From NCBI GenBank assembly GCA_030762935.1, contig CM060881.1, positions 103,454,501 through 103,518,500 on the forward strand: DNA of 64,000 nt, given 5' to 3'. Position 1 is the stretch's first letter. Every line of letters begins with the position of its first letter. Shown piece by piece: positions 1 to 11,396 of this stretch. A program made the translations under genes and the position numbers. A model generated the notes under the pieces. The model had not been told where the DNA came from. It did no database searches and worked only from the letters and a program-made list of their open reading frames with translations. The DNA is from Hymenopus coronatus. Its lineage: Eukaryota > Arthropoda > Insecta > Mantodea > Hymenopodidae.

Positions 1-565
1 TCATCACTGCACTGTCTAAAATCATCGCAGTGATAAATACTCTTAAGTACTTGTTATAAATAACGTTAAGCTGATTCCCAAATGTATGTCTGACTGGTTG
101 TGCATTTGTTTCTTATAAGGTGACAGAACATGTTGAGCATTTTCTGTGACTCGTCGTTGACGGCATTTTCTCCCGTTCATATTCTATAATCCGCTACTTT
201 TGCCCTTCCATCTTAATTTTGTTTTACATTTTTTTTCTGTAATCATTTATTACTCTTGAACTTTTATTAATGATCGATATCAAATAAGGATATTATTAAT
301 ATATTTAGAACCAACCAAAAAGAAGAAACATGAATTGATATAAATTAAATATTTTGATATACATATATTTTGAAGAACTATACGTTAAACATATTTTAGT
401 AACAACATAATATTTAAAACTCAGAACACCAGATGGTCCTTAACTAATTTCTGTTAGGAACTTTAGCTTAATGTTAACATAAAAAGGAAAATTCACAAAA
501 CTTTGTTGTCTGCGATTAACAGCCCTAAAAAAAACCATACGGTAAACTGGTTTGTTTGTTTGGTT
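1..565. other. AT-rich intergenic DNA, no feature seen
   Basis: No ORF of note, no recognisable repeat and no tRNA-like boxes. The stretch is strongly AT-rich with short A and T runs and looks like ordinary unique or very old repeat-derived sequence. Confidence 0.5.
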
Positions 566-569
566 CTTT

Positions 570-801
570 TATAGTGCTTAACGCCTGTTTTATTACTTGG
601 GCACCGCAGGCGACGACTCTGAGGATATGTACATGGAGATGGAACACCGGGGGAATGCAATGGATGGGGAAACCAGAGAATTCGAAAAAAAAACCTCCCC
701 TGCGCCGCTTTGTCCACCACAAATCTCACATAAGGTCGCTTAGGATTGTACCCAAGGTGAGAGACGAGTGGTTTAAACACTCGACCACGCCGCGGCCTCG
801 G
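570..801 (-). mobile_element. SINE-A copy, tRNA-derived
   Basis: Read on the minus strand it starts with a tRNA-like head (GCCGCGGCGTGGTCGAGTG, then a degenerate B box) followed by the conserved body (TTTGTGGTGGACAAAGCGGC, a purine/pyrimidine stretch ending near CCCATCCATTGC) and a tail ending in AAGCACTATAAAAG. The same body recurs at 13563, 15245, 20384, 25803, 31656, 39526 and 58694. GC content is well above the flanks. ORFs crossing it are by-products of the repeat. No clear target-site duplication is visible. Confidence 0.85.
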
Positions 802-840
802 AAAACTGTTTAGACCATATGCATACACACATATATGAAT

Positions 841-1418
841 AAAATCTGACGTGTTCCATTCACATGGCTTTCTCTACCTATTCCGTAACAAAAAGCAAAA
901 GCTTATTCTTCTATGTACTTCAAACTAATAAAAATTAGCAAAATGAACATTAACGGAAATCATATAGCTCCTTATAATTACGAGGGAGATAAGGGAATAC
1001 ACTAGGTAATGACGATATCAAATCTTTTTGAAAATGTAGCTATGCGTGGCAATTGAAATTACGTTGTCTTTGCAGGTCCAGGATGAAGTGAGTTTCGACT
1101 TCCTATTTGAAAAACCCTAAACAATGCACATTTAAAAACAATACAAAGAAATGCCTCGAGATTGACTGACCCCAGAAAAGAGTGTATTTGTGTGTTTTGA
1201 CGAGATATTTGTATTTTATGTAATAAGTGTTTTATAGTTTTTACAGCTTACCAATTATGCAAACGTCAACCAGAAGCAAGAGGCCTTCAAAGGCTATCCA
1301 AAAAAAATTGAATTACACATTTCATTTATGATGAAAATACCTTAAATATATGGTATTTTAATCAAAATTGTTATGCACAGTTTTCGGAAAATTAAATTTT
1401 TCGAAAATATTTTCATTC

Positions 1419-1450
<32 letters not shown>

Positions 1451-1597
1451 GGATGGGGGAGGCATTTCTTAAAAATCTCCGTGTCACTGCGTTGAAAGAT
1501 GTTGAACTTACCAACTTTTGTATTTAAAGACCTTTTGTTTTTGTTACAGACATACAGACATATACTCACTCACTCACAGACGAAGTGTTTTCTAAAT
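841..1597 (+). mobile_element. R1-O copy, diverged older subfamily
   Basis: Begins with the R1 left end (AAATCTGACGTGTTCCATTC) and runs in R1 order through the AATAAGGGAATACAC block, the CAGAAGCAAGAGGCCTTCA block, the AATCAAAATTGTTA block and the CTCCGTGTCACTG block. It ends in the CA-rich core before the right terminus. It is much more diverged than the copy at 3569 and is expanded by an internal T tract. Confidence 0.75.
1423..1450. repeat. T28 homopolymer inside R1
   Basis: An uninterrupted run of 28 T lies inside the R1-O copy where other copies have only a short T-rich spacer before GGGTGGGG. It is probably replication-slippage growth of a pre-existing T run. Length is prone to assembly error. 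Confidence 0.9.
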
Positions 1598-1605
1598 ATA
1601 TGATT

Positions 1606-2147
1606 TTATATTCACGTGGCTTTATCTGACCATTGTTCAATAAATTATCCTTCAAAAGACATATTCTTTGATCTACTCACGTTACTGGAATAAACATTGA
1701 AATATATTTTTATTGCATATTTACATAGATACAATGCGAACAGATAGGTTATTAATTTAATGGAATAGTCAAATATTTTAAAAGTCGGTCCCTTTGTGAC
1801 TGAAATTCGACTCGGTTTACATGCCTAGGAATAAAACAAGAGACACATGAAATGAACGACTATTTCCGTTTTCAGAAATGTATGAGTATTTTAAAACTAA
1901 AAGCATTAAGAGACATAACTTGTAAAATGGTTAATTTTACCAAAGAAATGGAATTGACATAACGATATCTACACTTTTTCTGTAGAAACCTTATATTTTT
2001 CCCTTATACTTATTAAAAGGCAGAGTTCTTCAGCGGCTGTTCTTAGGAAATTCAAAGTGCACATATCATTTGCCATGAAAATATCTTAAACATACCGCGT
2101 TTTAATCATAATCATTAGGGTAATTTTTGAGAAAATCTTTTTCGAAA
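1606..2147 (+). mobile_element. R1-O copy, 3'-truncated
   Basis: A second old R1 copy follows directly, from ATTCACGTGGCTTTATCTG through the AGTCAAATATTTTAAAAG and TTAAGAGACATAAC blocks to the AATCATTAGGGTAATTTTTGA block. It then switches abruptly near 2148 to the left-central part of the next R1 copy. Confidence 0.7.
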
Positions 2148-2947
2148 GTTTCTGCAAATAAAATATGCTTCTATTTACTTTATGCTAATCGAGAAAACTT
2201 AGCAGAAATAGTCTTATTACTAATTTCCTTGTAACTCGAAGCGAAATAAGGGTATCCCACAGGTTAAAGTGATAATCAAAAGCTGGTTCCTATGTGACTG
2301 AAGTTCCTTTGATTATCTGGATAGGAGTTGACAAATTCCTGTATGAGAAACGTATGTCTTTTAAGGCTGAAACCAAAAACAAGGAATATCTCAAAACCGA
2401 TCAACTATATGAAAAAATTATATAACATTATTGTGTTTTAACGTGCTCTACATTTTTTGTGTTGTAAGTTCTTGTCTATCTCTTACGGTTTAGCAGTTAT
2501 GTAAAATTCCGTTAAATTGATCCAGAATAAAGTTGTCTTCAGAGGCTATTCCCAGAACATTCAAGACATAAATTTTATTTGCAATATAAATATATTTAAT
2601 ATACGCCAACTTAATCAAAATCGTTAGAGGCATTTTAGAGAAAATCAAAATTTTAGAATTTTTTACAGATAAAGTGTGTGTGGGGCATTTTGCTCAAAAT
2701 TTTCGTGTCGCATCCATGGAAGATACTTAACTGACATACCAAGTTCGGTATTTTATCGACTTTTCGTTTTTGAGTTGTGTTCAAAGACACACGAACAGAC
2801 AGGCGGATCTTTCTAAAAATATATTTTTTTTTGGATACAGGGGAGCGTAAAACGTGTATTTCCAGTGAAATCTCGGTATCAAATTTTTGGGTGGAGAGCA
2901 ATACCTTCTCTATACACTATATTCATAGTGTTGAGAAAGTAAAAACG
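2148..2947 (+). mobile_element. R1-Y copy, 5'-truncated
   Basis: Enters the consensus at TATGCTTCTATTTACTTTATG, lacking about the first 70 bases, and continues to the right terminal hairpin and GAGAAAGTAAAAAC. It contains the R1 landmarks AATCGTTAGAGGC, GTGTCGCATCC, the CA-rich core and AATCTCGGTATCAAATTTTT in order. Short ORFs on both strands are frame accidents shared between copies. Confidence 0.85.
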
Positions 2948-2954
2948 AAATGTC

Positions 2955-3568
2955 CTTATGTACAAAAACTGAGATTTAAGATCAACATCTCTCAAGGATC
3001 CAACGCTAAGATTGTTAAACATAATCACCGGACCACCATTATTATAGAAACGTTTTCGAAAGTTTTGATTTTTTCAAATTTAGATCTAACGATACCTGTG
3101 TTTTAGATACTTTCATCGCAAATAAAAATGCACATTTTAAATTTTCTTGGAATAGTCTTTTATGACGTCTTCGTCATTCTGTATGACTTTTTGCATAAGT
3201 GGTAAGCTGTAAAAGATAAAACTTTCGTTACAACGCACAATTTATGCCAAAAAAAATATATATTTTTTTTTTTATTTTTATTGTGTAGTTTTTGTGAGTG
3301 GAAGCGAGTTACCATTTTCGAGGTGTACCTGGGTATTGGTGTAAATATGACAATACCTGCTAATTTCTGTTCTTCTATTTTCCTTTTATTTGCTCCGACT
3401 GTACAAAGAGAACGGTATGTCAATGTCATCACATAGCGATCAGTCTTTATAAATATTTGACAATCGCTTTAGCCTAATGTATCCCCTTATTTCCCCTTCA
3501 CTTACTAGGACCTTTGTAATAATATATTTTCTGCTATTGCTCATCTCGGTTAGCTTGAAGTAGATAGA
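2955..3568 (-). mobile_element. R1-O copy, inverted and diverged
   Basis: On the minus strand it has the R1-O order: left block with AATAAGGGGATACATTAG, the TTTACAGCTTACCACTTATG block, the AAGACATAAAAGACT-like block and the CTAGATCT/GATTTTG block. The right terminal hairpin is missing. It abuts R1-Y copies on both sides, so it may be the remnant of an older element into which the others inserted. Confidence 0.6.
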
Positions 3569-4436
3569 AAAATCTGATGTGTTCCATTCACATGATTTTC
3601 TCTACATCTCTGCAACAAATTATTGTTAAAAAGCTTATATTTACTTCATGCTAATCAAGGAAAAAAAACTAACAGAAATAGTCTTACTACTTGCTTCCTT
3701 GAAAGTAGGAGCAAAATAGGGCAGTACCATAGCTTAAAGTAATGGTCAAAAGTTGGTTGCTATGTGACAGAAGTTCCTTTGTTTGTATGGACAGGAGTTG
3801 ACAAATTCCTGTATGAGAAATGTATAGGTTTTTCATAACTGAAACCAAAAACAAGGAATATCTAAAGAACAATCCACTCCACGAAAGAAATGTAACATAA
3901 ATTGTGTGTTTTAAAGTTCTCTAGATTTGCTGTGTGGTAAGTTTTTGTGCATCTTTTACGGTTTAGCAGCTATACAAAATTCCCCAAAATTCACCCAGAA
4001 TAAAGTACTCTTCAGAGGCTATTCCCAGAAAATTCAAAATATATATTTTATTTGTCAGATTAATCAAAATCATCAGGGTCATTTTTTAGTAAATAAAATT
4101 TTTCGAAAAAAGTTCCATGTGAACGGTAGTTTGGGGTGGGGGATTTTTTCTCAAAATCTTTGTGTCGCATTCCTGGAAAATACTAAACTCAAATACCAAG
4201 TTTGGTATTTTACCGACTTTTCGTTTTTGAGTTATCGTGTTTACAGATACACGGACACACCGACAAACTGACACACGGACACACACAAGGACCTTTTTCT
4301 AAAAATACTTTTTTTTTGGGTACAGGGAACCCTAAAACATACATTTCCGGTGAAATCTCGGTATCGAATTTTTTGGTGGATTGCAGCACCTTCTCTATAC
4401 ACTATGTACATATTACGTGTAGAAAAAGTAAAGATA
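3569..4436 (+). mobile_element. R1-Y, near full length (reference copy)
   Basis: This is the clearest complete copy, about 870 bp. Left end: AAATCTGATGTGTTCCATTC, then ACATGATTTTCTCTACATC carrying the left subterminal repeat. Centre: the AGGAGTTGACAAATTCCTG block, the GTAAGTTTTTGTGCATC block, TTCAGAGGCTATTCCCAG, and a GTGTCGCATTCC block. Core: interrupted ACACGGACACAC repeat. Right end: TTTCCGGTGAAATCTCGG, then a palindrome centred on ACTATGTACATA and GTAGAAAAAGTAAAG. No polyA tail and no extended terminal inverted repeat are present. It encodes nothing recognisable, and ORFs inside it do not persist between copies. Confidence 0.88.
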
Positions 4437-6214
4437 TAGAAAATCTTATACATGGAACATAGCCAGTTTTAATTATTTCCTTTTCTTTGCTATTTAATTT
4501 CATTTACTGTTGTTTTTTAAGTCCTAGTTTTTAATGTGGGATAACTCTTCTCAATTTTACAAAATATGCACTGTTGTACGTAATTATTAGTAATGTATCT
4601 TTAATGCCAGCTGGCAGTCATCCAATGATAATGCTGGATAACTATATACAAAAGATTGTTACATTAAGCCCATAGGACTTATTTCAGTCATTATGCTCGG
4701 GCGAAAAAGCAACACAAATGGCTAAAAAAATGCTCTATACGCAATTGCTTTGTTTCAGTATTTCTCTTGATTTTCAAACTCATGGGAGTAAATTGACAAC
4801 AAAGTGAGCTATGATGAATATGTTACCTTTTCTTCCTTATTTACAGTTTTATTTCAACAGTAGTGATGAATACATTTGTTTTTGCACTAAAATATTAAAT
4901 GTAATTGTTGCCTTATCAGTGTAAAACGTCTTCCTGGAAACAAAATTCAATGTATCATTCATCGTTGCCCCAAATCTTTGCTTTTAAATACTTTTCTTCA
5001 AAACTGGGGAAATGCTCAAAAGAACTGTTCTATTAGAAGTCAGAAAAAATGTCTATATTTTTTGTATACATCAGTCTGAAAAGTATTTGATTGTAAAGTT
5101 GTTGATATTAATTTAAATTGGATAAATAATTTGTAAGTTATATACTATTATGAATTGAATTGTGAACATATATTAAATAATCAAAATGTTCTACGCGCTT
5201 CAATATTTTGACATTTTTTGAATCAAAGCACACAAACACATTACGCAGTGATATATTTTATTAAATTTTATTACTGAAGTATGATGTATGTTTAAAAAGG
5301 TTGAAAATTTTAATTCCTTAAGTTATTTTGCATAAAAATAGTATTTCATAAATTGCTATTGGTGTTGAGATAATTTGTTTTACTTTAGTGTTAAAATAGA
5401 TATTTCTCACATTCTCAGAAGTTCTACCTGTATTTAAATAGCTGTGACATGTGGAGCATTTTGAATGTGTGAAAATGGAATTTTGAAACAATTCTGTTAT
5501 AATTTAGTAAGCTAGAAATAGATGTATTGTACGCTCTTATTGTAAATTTTGATATAAGAAAGCTAATTTCTAAATTTGGCAGATTATTCATAATTTCGCT
5601 CTCAGTGTTCCCTAGTAGGTACATAAACTATCATCAAATTTTAATCACAAAAATCATCTTTTGAGGGTTGTATACATCTTACCACACATTCTGAAAATAC
5701 AGAAGGAGTCCTATGCTATAAAAATATAAGATCTCATTAAGTATATTAATAATGAAAGTAAGTCAATCAACATTAACTCAGTAACTCAGATATCATATTG
5801 TTATATTCGTCTACAAGATAATTTTTTGTAATTTAATAATAATAATAATATTTATATGCTAAACACAGTGATTAGATATTTAATTTTTTTGTTTTTACAA
5901 TTTCATATTTTAGTTTACTCTACTCGTATGTGTCCCGGAGGTATTCCACTACAATACAAACTAAATGGTTCAGCATTTTTAATTGATATAAATGAGTACA
6001 TGTATATTTATTGGTAGTTTGATATGATATTCTAATAACTTATTTGTTGCAGTTTTGGCAAATTTTAGAATGGAGTTAAGATTAGTAGCTTGTAAAGACT
6101 TGCCCAAAAGTGCTACGATGATATTAAAGCTGTAATATTTTAGATTCTGACAAAATTAAACTTAAAATTAACATAGAAGTAATCAAATACTATTTTACCT
6201 TCTTTAGCCCGTAT
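4437..6214. other. AT-rich intergenic DNA, no feature seen
   Basis: Very AT-rich with short (AAT)n at about 5839-5850. No repeat family of the window, no coding similarity and no RNA-like fold that I could recognise. The ORF of 66 codons on the minus strand at 5424-5624 has no feature of a real protein. Confidence 0.5.
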
Positions 6215-7000
6215 GTAAAATGCACTTAGTGATAGAGAAGGTAGTGTATTCCACCCAAAAATTCAATACCGAAATTTACCGGAAACACATAAAAAAAGCA
6301 TTTCTTAAAAAAGGTCCATGTGTGTGTGTGTGTGTGTATGTGTCTGTGCCTGTGAACAGCATAGCTCAAAAACTAAACGATCGTTAAATATCAACTTGGT
6401 ATTTAGGAACTTAAATGGAACTTTTTTCGAAAATTATGATTTTGTAAAAAATGGCTGTAACGATTTTAATTAAAATATCGTATATTAAAATACGAAATTA
6501 ATACTGTGAAGTAAATTTAAAGGATAATAATATGATTTATTAAAGGTCATTTTATTAATTTAATCTTGTGTATCAGAGTGTATTAAAATAAATTATATAT
6601 TTTGTTTATTTCGAATTTAAAAGATTTAGTTTGGTATTACCTGACAAATGAAATGTATATATTCAATTTTCTGGAAATAGCCTCTAAAGAATACTTTATT
6701 CTGGATGAATTTTGTGGATTTTGTACAACTGCTAAACCGTAAGAGGTAGATAAAAACTTACCACAAAAAATGTGTAGCACATTAAAACACACAATTTATG
6801 CTATATACTTTTTTTTTTAATTGAGATATTCCTTGTTTTTGGTTCCAGCTTTGAAAAACTTATACTTTTCTCATACAGGGATTTGTCAACTCGTGTCCAT
6901 ACAAACAAAGGCACTTCAAACACATAGTAACCAGCTTTTGACTATCACTTTAACCTATTTCGCTTCCACTTACAAGGTAGCAAGTAATAAAACTATTTTG
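6215..7000 (-). mobile_element. R1-Y copy, inverted, split by a mitochondrial insert
   Basis: On the minus strand the right end (TGATAGAGAAGGTAGTGTATT side) is at 6225 and the element runs to the left-third block near 7000. R1 sequence stops after CGTATATTAAA at about 6489 and resumes at TTACCTGACAAATG at about 6638, where uninterrupted copies are continuous. The left end is missing because the copy joins head to head with the plus-strand copy that follows. Confidence 0.8.
6490..6637 (+). pseudogene. rrnL: Probable mitochondrial 16S rRNA fragment (NUMT)
   Basis: This insert of about 148 bp has no counterpart in other R1 copies. It contains CTTGTGTATCAGAGTGTATT followed by an AT-rich stretch and TTTCGAATTTAAAAGATTTA. 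That resembles the 5'-half region of insect mitochondrial large-subunit rRNA (CTTGTGTATCAGGGTTTATT then TCGAATTTAA). The match is from memory of the gene, so the assignment is moderate. It is far too short to be functional. Confidence 0.6.
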
Positions 7001-7503
7001 GTTAATTTTGTTAAGTTTTTGTCCATCTCTTGCAGTTTAGCAGTTGTGCAAAATGTCTTAAAAGGCATCCAGAATAAACTAGTCTTCAGAAGATATTCCC
7101 AGAAAATTCATGATAAACGTTTTATTTGTCAGAAATCGTTAGAGCAATTTTAAGAGATTCAAAATTTTCGAGAAAAGTTCCATGTAAAGGGTAGTTGTGG
7201 GTGGGGTGATTTTTTTAAAAATCTTCGTGTCGCATCCTAGCATGATATCAAACTGAGCTACCAAGCTTAGTATTTAATAATCGTTTCGTTTTTGAGCTAT
7301 GCTGTCCACAGACACACACACACAAACACAACACACACATAAACTGACACACACGGACATTTTTCTAGAAATGCTTTTTTTTTTTTTATTCAGAAGGACA
7401 CAAAACATGTATTTCCGGTTAAATCTCGGTATCGAATTTTTGGGTGCATTACAATACCTTCTCTATACACTATGTACATAGTACGTATAGAGAAAGTAAA
7501 AAT
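7001..7503 (+). mobile_element. R1-Y copy, right half
   Basis: Enters at GTTAAGTTTTTGTCCATC and runs to the right hairpin and GTATAGAGAAAGTAAAAA. The core is ACACACACACAAACACAAC with T13 after it. It joins the preceding minus-strand R1 copy in head-to-head orientation with no spacer. Confidence 0.85.
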
Positions 7504-7850
7504 ATATACATTAGGTGTATATAGAAATAGAAATCATACGAACTGACATCTTAAGATAATATAAACTACGAACTTCTGAGTCCATGTGCTCTATGGTGCC
7601 ACGTGGTATCATTACGCATGCGTAAAGTATCAAGAGAATTAACTCATGATATTAAGTACTTGCTTAACTGCTTTGTGTATCACTTCAAAAGTCACAATTG
7701 TAGTGTGTACAGACTTAACACATCAAGCATTGCATTTCAGAAGCTCCTTCAAGGGGAGTAGAGAAATTCACTCGTTAATGTGTTTAATATAATTATTACT
7801 GAAACGCTCTCGATTGCACCTACATGCTATGGTACTTACATTTATTTCAG
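7504..7850. other. Intergenic spacer, no feature seen
   Basis: Unremarkable sequence between two R1 copies. No tRNA-like boxes, no coding similarity and no member of the repeat families seen elsewhere in the window. Confidence 0.5.
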
Positions 7851-7940
7851 CTGGTTTAGATGTGACTGAAGTTCCTTTGTTTGTATGGACAGGAGTTGGC
7901 AAATTCCTGTTTTTAAAGTTGAAACAGAAAACAAGAAATA

Positions 7941-7975
<35 letters not shown>

Positions 7976-8540
7976 ATCAGCTGCACGAAAAAAGTGTATA
8001 ACATAAATTGTGTGATTCAACGTGTTCTACATTTTTGTGTGCTAAGTTTTTGGCCATCTTTTACGGTTTAGCAGTTATGCAAAATTCCGTAAAATTCATT
8101 CAGAATAAGGTAGTCTTCAGAGGCTATTCCCAGAAATTTCAAGATATCCATTTTATTTGCCTAGTAATATCTGTAATATATGATATTTGAAACAAAATAG
8201 TGTAATTTTTGAGAGAGTCAAAACTTTCGAAAAAAGTTCCATTCAAAGGGTATTTAGGGTTAGAGGAATTTCTTGAACATCTTCGTGTCGCATCCTTGAA
8301 AGATACCAAACTTAAATACCAAGCTAGGTATGTGACGGTCTTTTGAGTTATGCTGTCCACAGGCACAAACCCATTTACAAACTCACGCATACACAGAACG
8401 TTTTCTGAAAGTGTTTTTTTCTTTGGATTCAGGGGGAGCCAAAACATATTTTCGGTGAAATCTCGGTATAAAATGTTTGGGTGGAATGCAATACTTCTAT
8501 ATACACTATGTACATAGTATGTGTATAAAAAGTAAAAACT
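7851..8540 (+). mobile_element. R1-Y copy, 5'-truncated, with A30 tract
   Basis: Starts within the GTGACTGAAGTTCCTTTG block and ends at GTGTATAAAAAGTAAAAAC. A run of 30 A at 7944-7973 replaces the short AAGGAATATCTCAAAAACG spacer of other copies. The terminal hairpin (ACTATGTACATAGTATG) is preserved. Confidence 0.85.
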
Positions 8541-8605
8541 GACTGATGAGAAAACAAAACAAACGAAATTCGGTCTCGCCTAAAAAGAAACCGCGGAGTA
8601 ATAAA

Positions 8606-9449
8606 TAAAAATCTGACATGTTCTATTCACATGACTTTCTCTACATCTCTGCAACAAATTAGTGTTAAAAATCTTATGCTTATGTTTGCTTCATGCTAAT
8701 CGAGAAAAAATTAGCAGAAATAGTCTTACTACTTGCTTCCTTGTAAGTAGAAGCGAAATAAGGGATTACCATAGAATAAAACGTTGGTCAAAAGCTGGTT
8801 ACTATGTGATTGAAGTTCCTTTGTTTGTATGAACAGGAGCTGAAAAATTCCTGTATGAGAAAAGTATATGTTTTTCAAAGCTGAAACTAAAAACAAGGAA
8901 TATCTCAAAAGCGATCAACTCCACGAAAAAATGTATGTAACACAAATTGTTTTAACATGCTCTACATTTTTATGTGGTAAGTTTTTGTCCATCTCATACG
9001 GCTTAGCATTTATGCAAAATTCCGTAAAGTTAATTCAGAATAAAATAGTCTTCAGAGGCTTTTCCCAAAAAATTCAACATATAGATTTTATTTGTGATAG
9101 AAATGTTTTTAATATGTGGCATTTTATTCAAAATCGTTAGAACCTTTTTAAGAAGAACAAAATTTTCTAAAATGTTTCCATGTAGTTAGGTATGGGGGGA
9201 TTTTCTTGACACTCTTCCTGTCGCATCAAGTTTGGTATTTAACTGCCTTTCAGTTTTTCAGCTATGCTGTCCACAGACACACACACACACACACACACAT
9301 GAACCTGTTTCTTAAAATTGTTTTTTCAGATTCAGGGGATCCTAAAACATGTATTTCGGTGAAATCTCGACATCGAATTTTTTGGATGGAAGACAATACT
9401 TCTCTATCCCTATGTACATTGTACATACGGGGCTAGAGAAAGTAAAAAC
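8606..9449 (+). mobile_element. R1-Y, near full length
   Basis: Left end AAATCTGACATGTTCTATTC at 8609 and right end GGGGCTAGAGAAAGTAAAAAC at 9429-9449. The core is a pure (AC)n of about 24 bp at 9276-9299. The left subterminal ACTTTCTCTAC is intact at about 8632. No target-site duplication is obvious. Confidence 0.87.
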
Positions 9450-9987
9450 TTATAATAACGGAAAAAAGACGTGCTCTTACTAAGAAGGTTATCAATAACA
9501 CATAAACAAATCTGAATTAATAATATAATTATTGCTGCACAATAATAAACATTGCTTCAAGGATAAGAATAGGTACACGTGTTCTATTCCCATTGGTGAA
9601 GTTAATCACAAAAAAGGTCTCCCGGGCAGTTAGAAGTCCAGCCTTGTGGCCATCATTCTTTGGTCACAAGGATGATTACCAGTACAGTCATCTTAGATCT
9701 CTTCCTGGGCCGTCGCCAGTTCCTGGCTCCCCACGGGAATCACCAGCTCCGCTAGTTAAGCCCCTCGGTCAATTACTTCTCTTTCACCCCAAAGGTCGCA
9801 CCCGAGATTAGAGGCGAACTGAGGGCGTCAAGCCCTAGCGAGAAGCAGTGAACCACTGGAACCTGTGGTTTCTAATTTAACCAGAGTATAGGTCAATATT
9901 GTGACCCGTGTGTCATATGTCTGAGAGAGAGGAGGACGAAGAAGTGTGAGAAGGATGGTGAAAATAGAGAGAGGAGAGAGTGGTTTA
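9450..9987. other. Spacer with an unassigned GC-richer block
   Basis: The block at about 9590-9870 is clearly richer in GC than its surroundings (CTCCCGGGCAGTTAG, CCTGGGCCGTCGCCAGTTCC). It looks like an inserted repeat, but I see no tRNA-like A or B box and no second copy in the window. The ORF of 72 codons at 9593-9811 is not convincing as a gene. Confidence 0.4.
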
Positions 9988-11075
9988 TTACTTTCTCTAG
10001 CCACGTATATACAATGTACATAGGGATAGAGAAAGTGTTGTATTCCACCCAAAAATTTGGTGTCAAGATTTCAGCAGAAATATGTTTTGGGGTCCACTGA
10101 GTCCGAAAAAAGCATTTTTAGAAAAAGATCCATGTGTGTGTGTGTGTGTGTGTGTGTGTGGGCAGCATAGCTCAAACACGAACTTGGTATTTAGGTTTGG
10201 TATCTACCAGGGATGCGACAAGAAGATTTTCAAGAAAATTCCCAGCTCACAAACTACTCTTTACATGGAAAAAAGTTTGAAAATTTTGATTCTATAAAAA
10301 ATGGCTCTAGCGATTTTGATTAAAATACCGTATATTAAAGATATTTACACCCCAAATAAAATGTATATCTTAAATTTTCTGGGAATAGCCTTTAAAGACC
10401 TCTTTATTTTGTAGGAGTTTTACTTAACTGCTAAACCGTAAGAGATAGACAAAAACGTACTACAAAAATGTAGATCTCATCAAAAGATACAATGTCCTTT
10501 ACGTTTTTGTAAAGGTAACCGTTTCTGAGATATACTTGTTATTGGTTTCAATTGTAAGGTATTTATTCTTTATTTGTCGCAGAGGTCCTTTATACATTTT
10601 AACAACTGCAATTAATGTTAAGAATAAATATGATACAATTAACATTATAATTGTATTAATAGGTTGAGTATAAATTTTGAATAAAAATTATTGGGTAAAA
10701 TATTTAAGGTTAATTTATTTTCTAAATTTCCATATAGGCCTATAGAATAATTTATATTGATATAATTAATTCTTAAAAAGATGATATGGAAAAATGCAAT
10801 GATTAATAAAATGTTATTAAGATGTTTCTCTTTTGTTTTAATCGTGGTCAAGCAAAGAAGCCATTTGCAATGCCAATCGCATAACGATAGTGTTTAAAAC
10901 ATTCAACTATCACTTTAGCCTAGTGCATTCCCTTAGTTGCCTTCTACTTAAAGGAACTGAGTAATAAGAACATTCTGCTAATGTTTATCTCGATGAGCAT
11001 TGTGTGGAAAGAACAATAATTTTTGTAATTAGTTTGCAGAGCAGCTAGAGAAAGTCACGTCAGATTTTATTTTTA
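9988..11075 (-). mobile_element. R1 copy, inverted, split by an ND6-like insert
   Basis: The right terminal hairpin is at 9990-10035 (TTACTTTCTCTAGCC, then GATAGAGAAAGT) and the left end at about 11040-11075 (GAGAAAGTCACGTCAGATTT). The core is (TG)n at 10137-10158. R1 similarity is lost between about 10570 and 10840, where a mitochondrial-like segment sits, and resumes at GTGGTCAAGCAAAGAAGCC. Confidence 0.8.
10571..10838 (-). pseudogene. nad6: Mitochondrial ND6 C-terminal fragment (NUMT)
   Basis: Read on the minus strand, one frame gives KIYTQPINTIIM followed by LIVSYLFLTLIAVVK and YKGPLR. This is the shape of the insect ND6 C-terminus: a last membrane segment ending in LIVVVK, then a short linker and KGP(L/I)R. 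The segment upstream is in another frame (LNNILLIIAFFHII then NLENKLTLN), so at least one frameshift has occurred. Base composition is extremely AT-rich, as in mitochondrial DNA. It is nested in R1 and non-functional. Confidence 0.62.
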
Positions 11076-11396
11076 AAGACCGTTGTATTTAAATATATGC
11101 AACTGCCCCTGTTTATAGGCAGCTCTAGTGATGCATAGCATTGTGGAGGGGAGCATTCATGATATTCATGAAAGAATGGATACGTCCCATATAACACACA
11201 AAATGTATGACACGACAATATTTATAACGGTTCTAATGCAGACTATCATTACTATATTTCAAGTAACTACTGTGGTAACTGGGTTTAGAGACTGATTTAT
11301 GAATTCATGAATACGGCATCTAAATCCTTTGAAGGGGATTATATCAAATTTAAATTTTACCGATTAATGGCCCATTATATAAAAAAAACTATTTAT
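11076..11396. other. Spacer, no feature seen
   Basis: Between the R1 copy and the putative Mutator-like element. No coding similarity or repeat family recognised. Confidence 0.4.

Noticed and set aside
3927..9140. Similar ORFs in several R1 copies (CGKFL.I.YGLA..QNS.K.IQNK..FRGYSQK) suggested a conserved protein
   Set aside because: The similarity follows from DNA identity of the repeat. The frames open at different points, are interrupted in most copies, start without consistent context, and the opposite strand shows equally shared ORFs.
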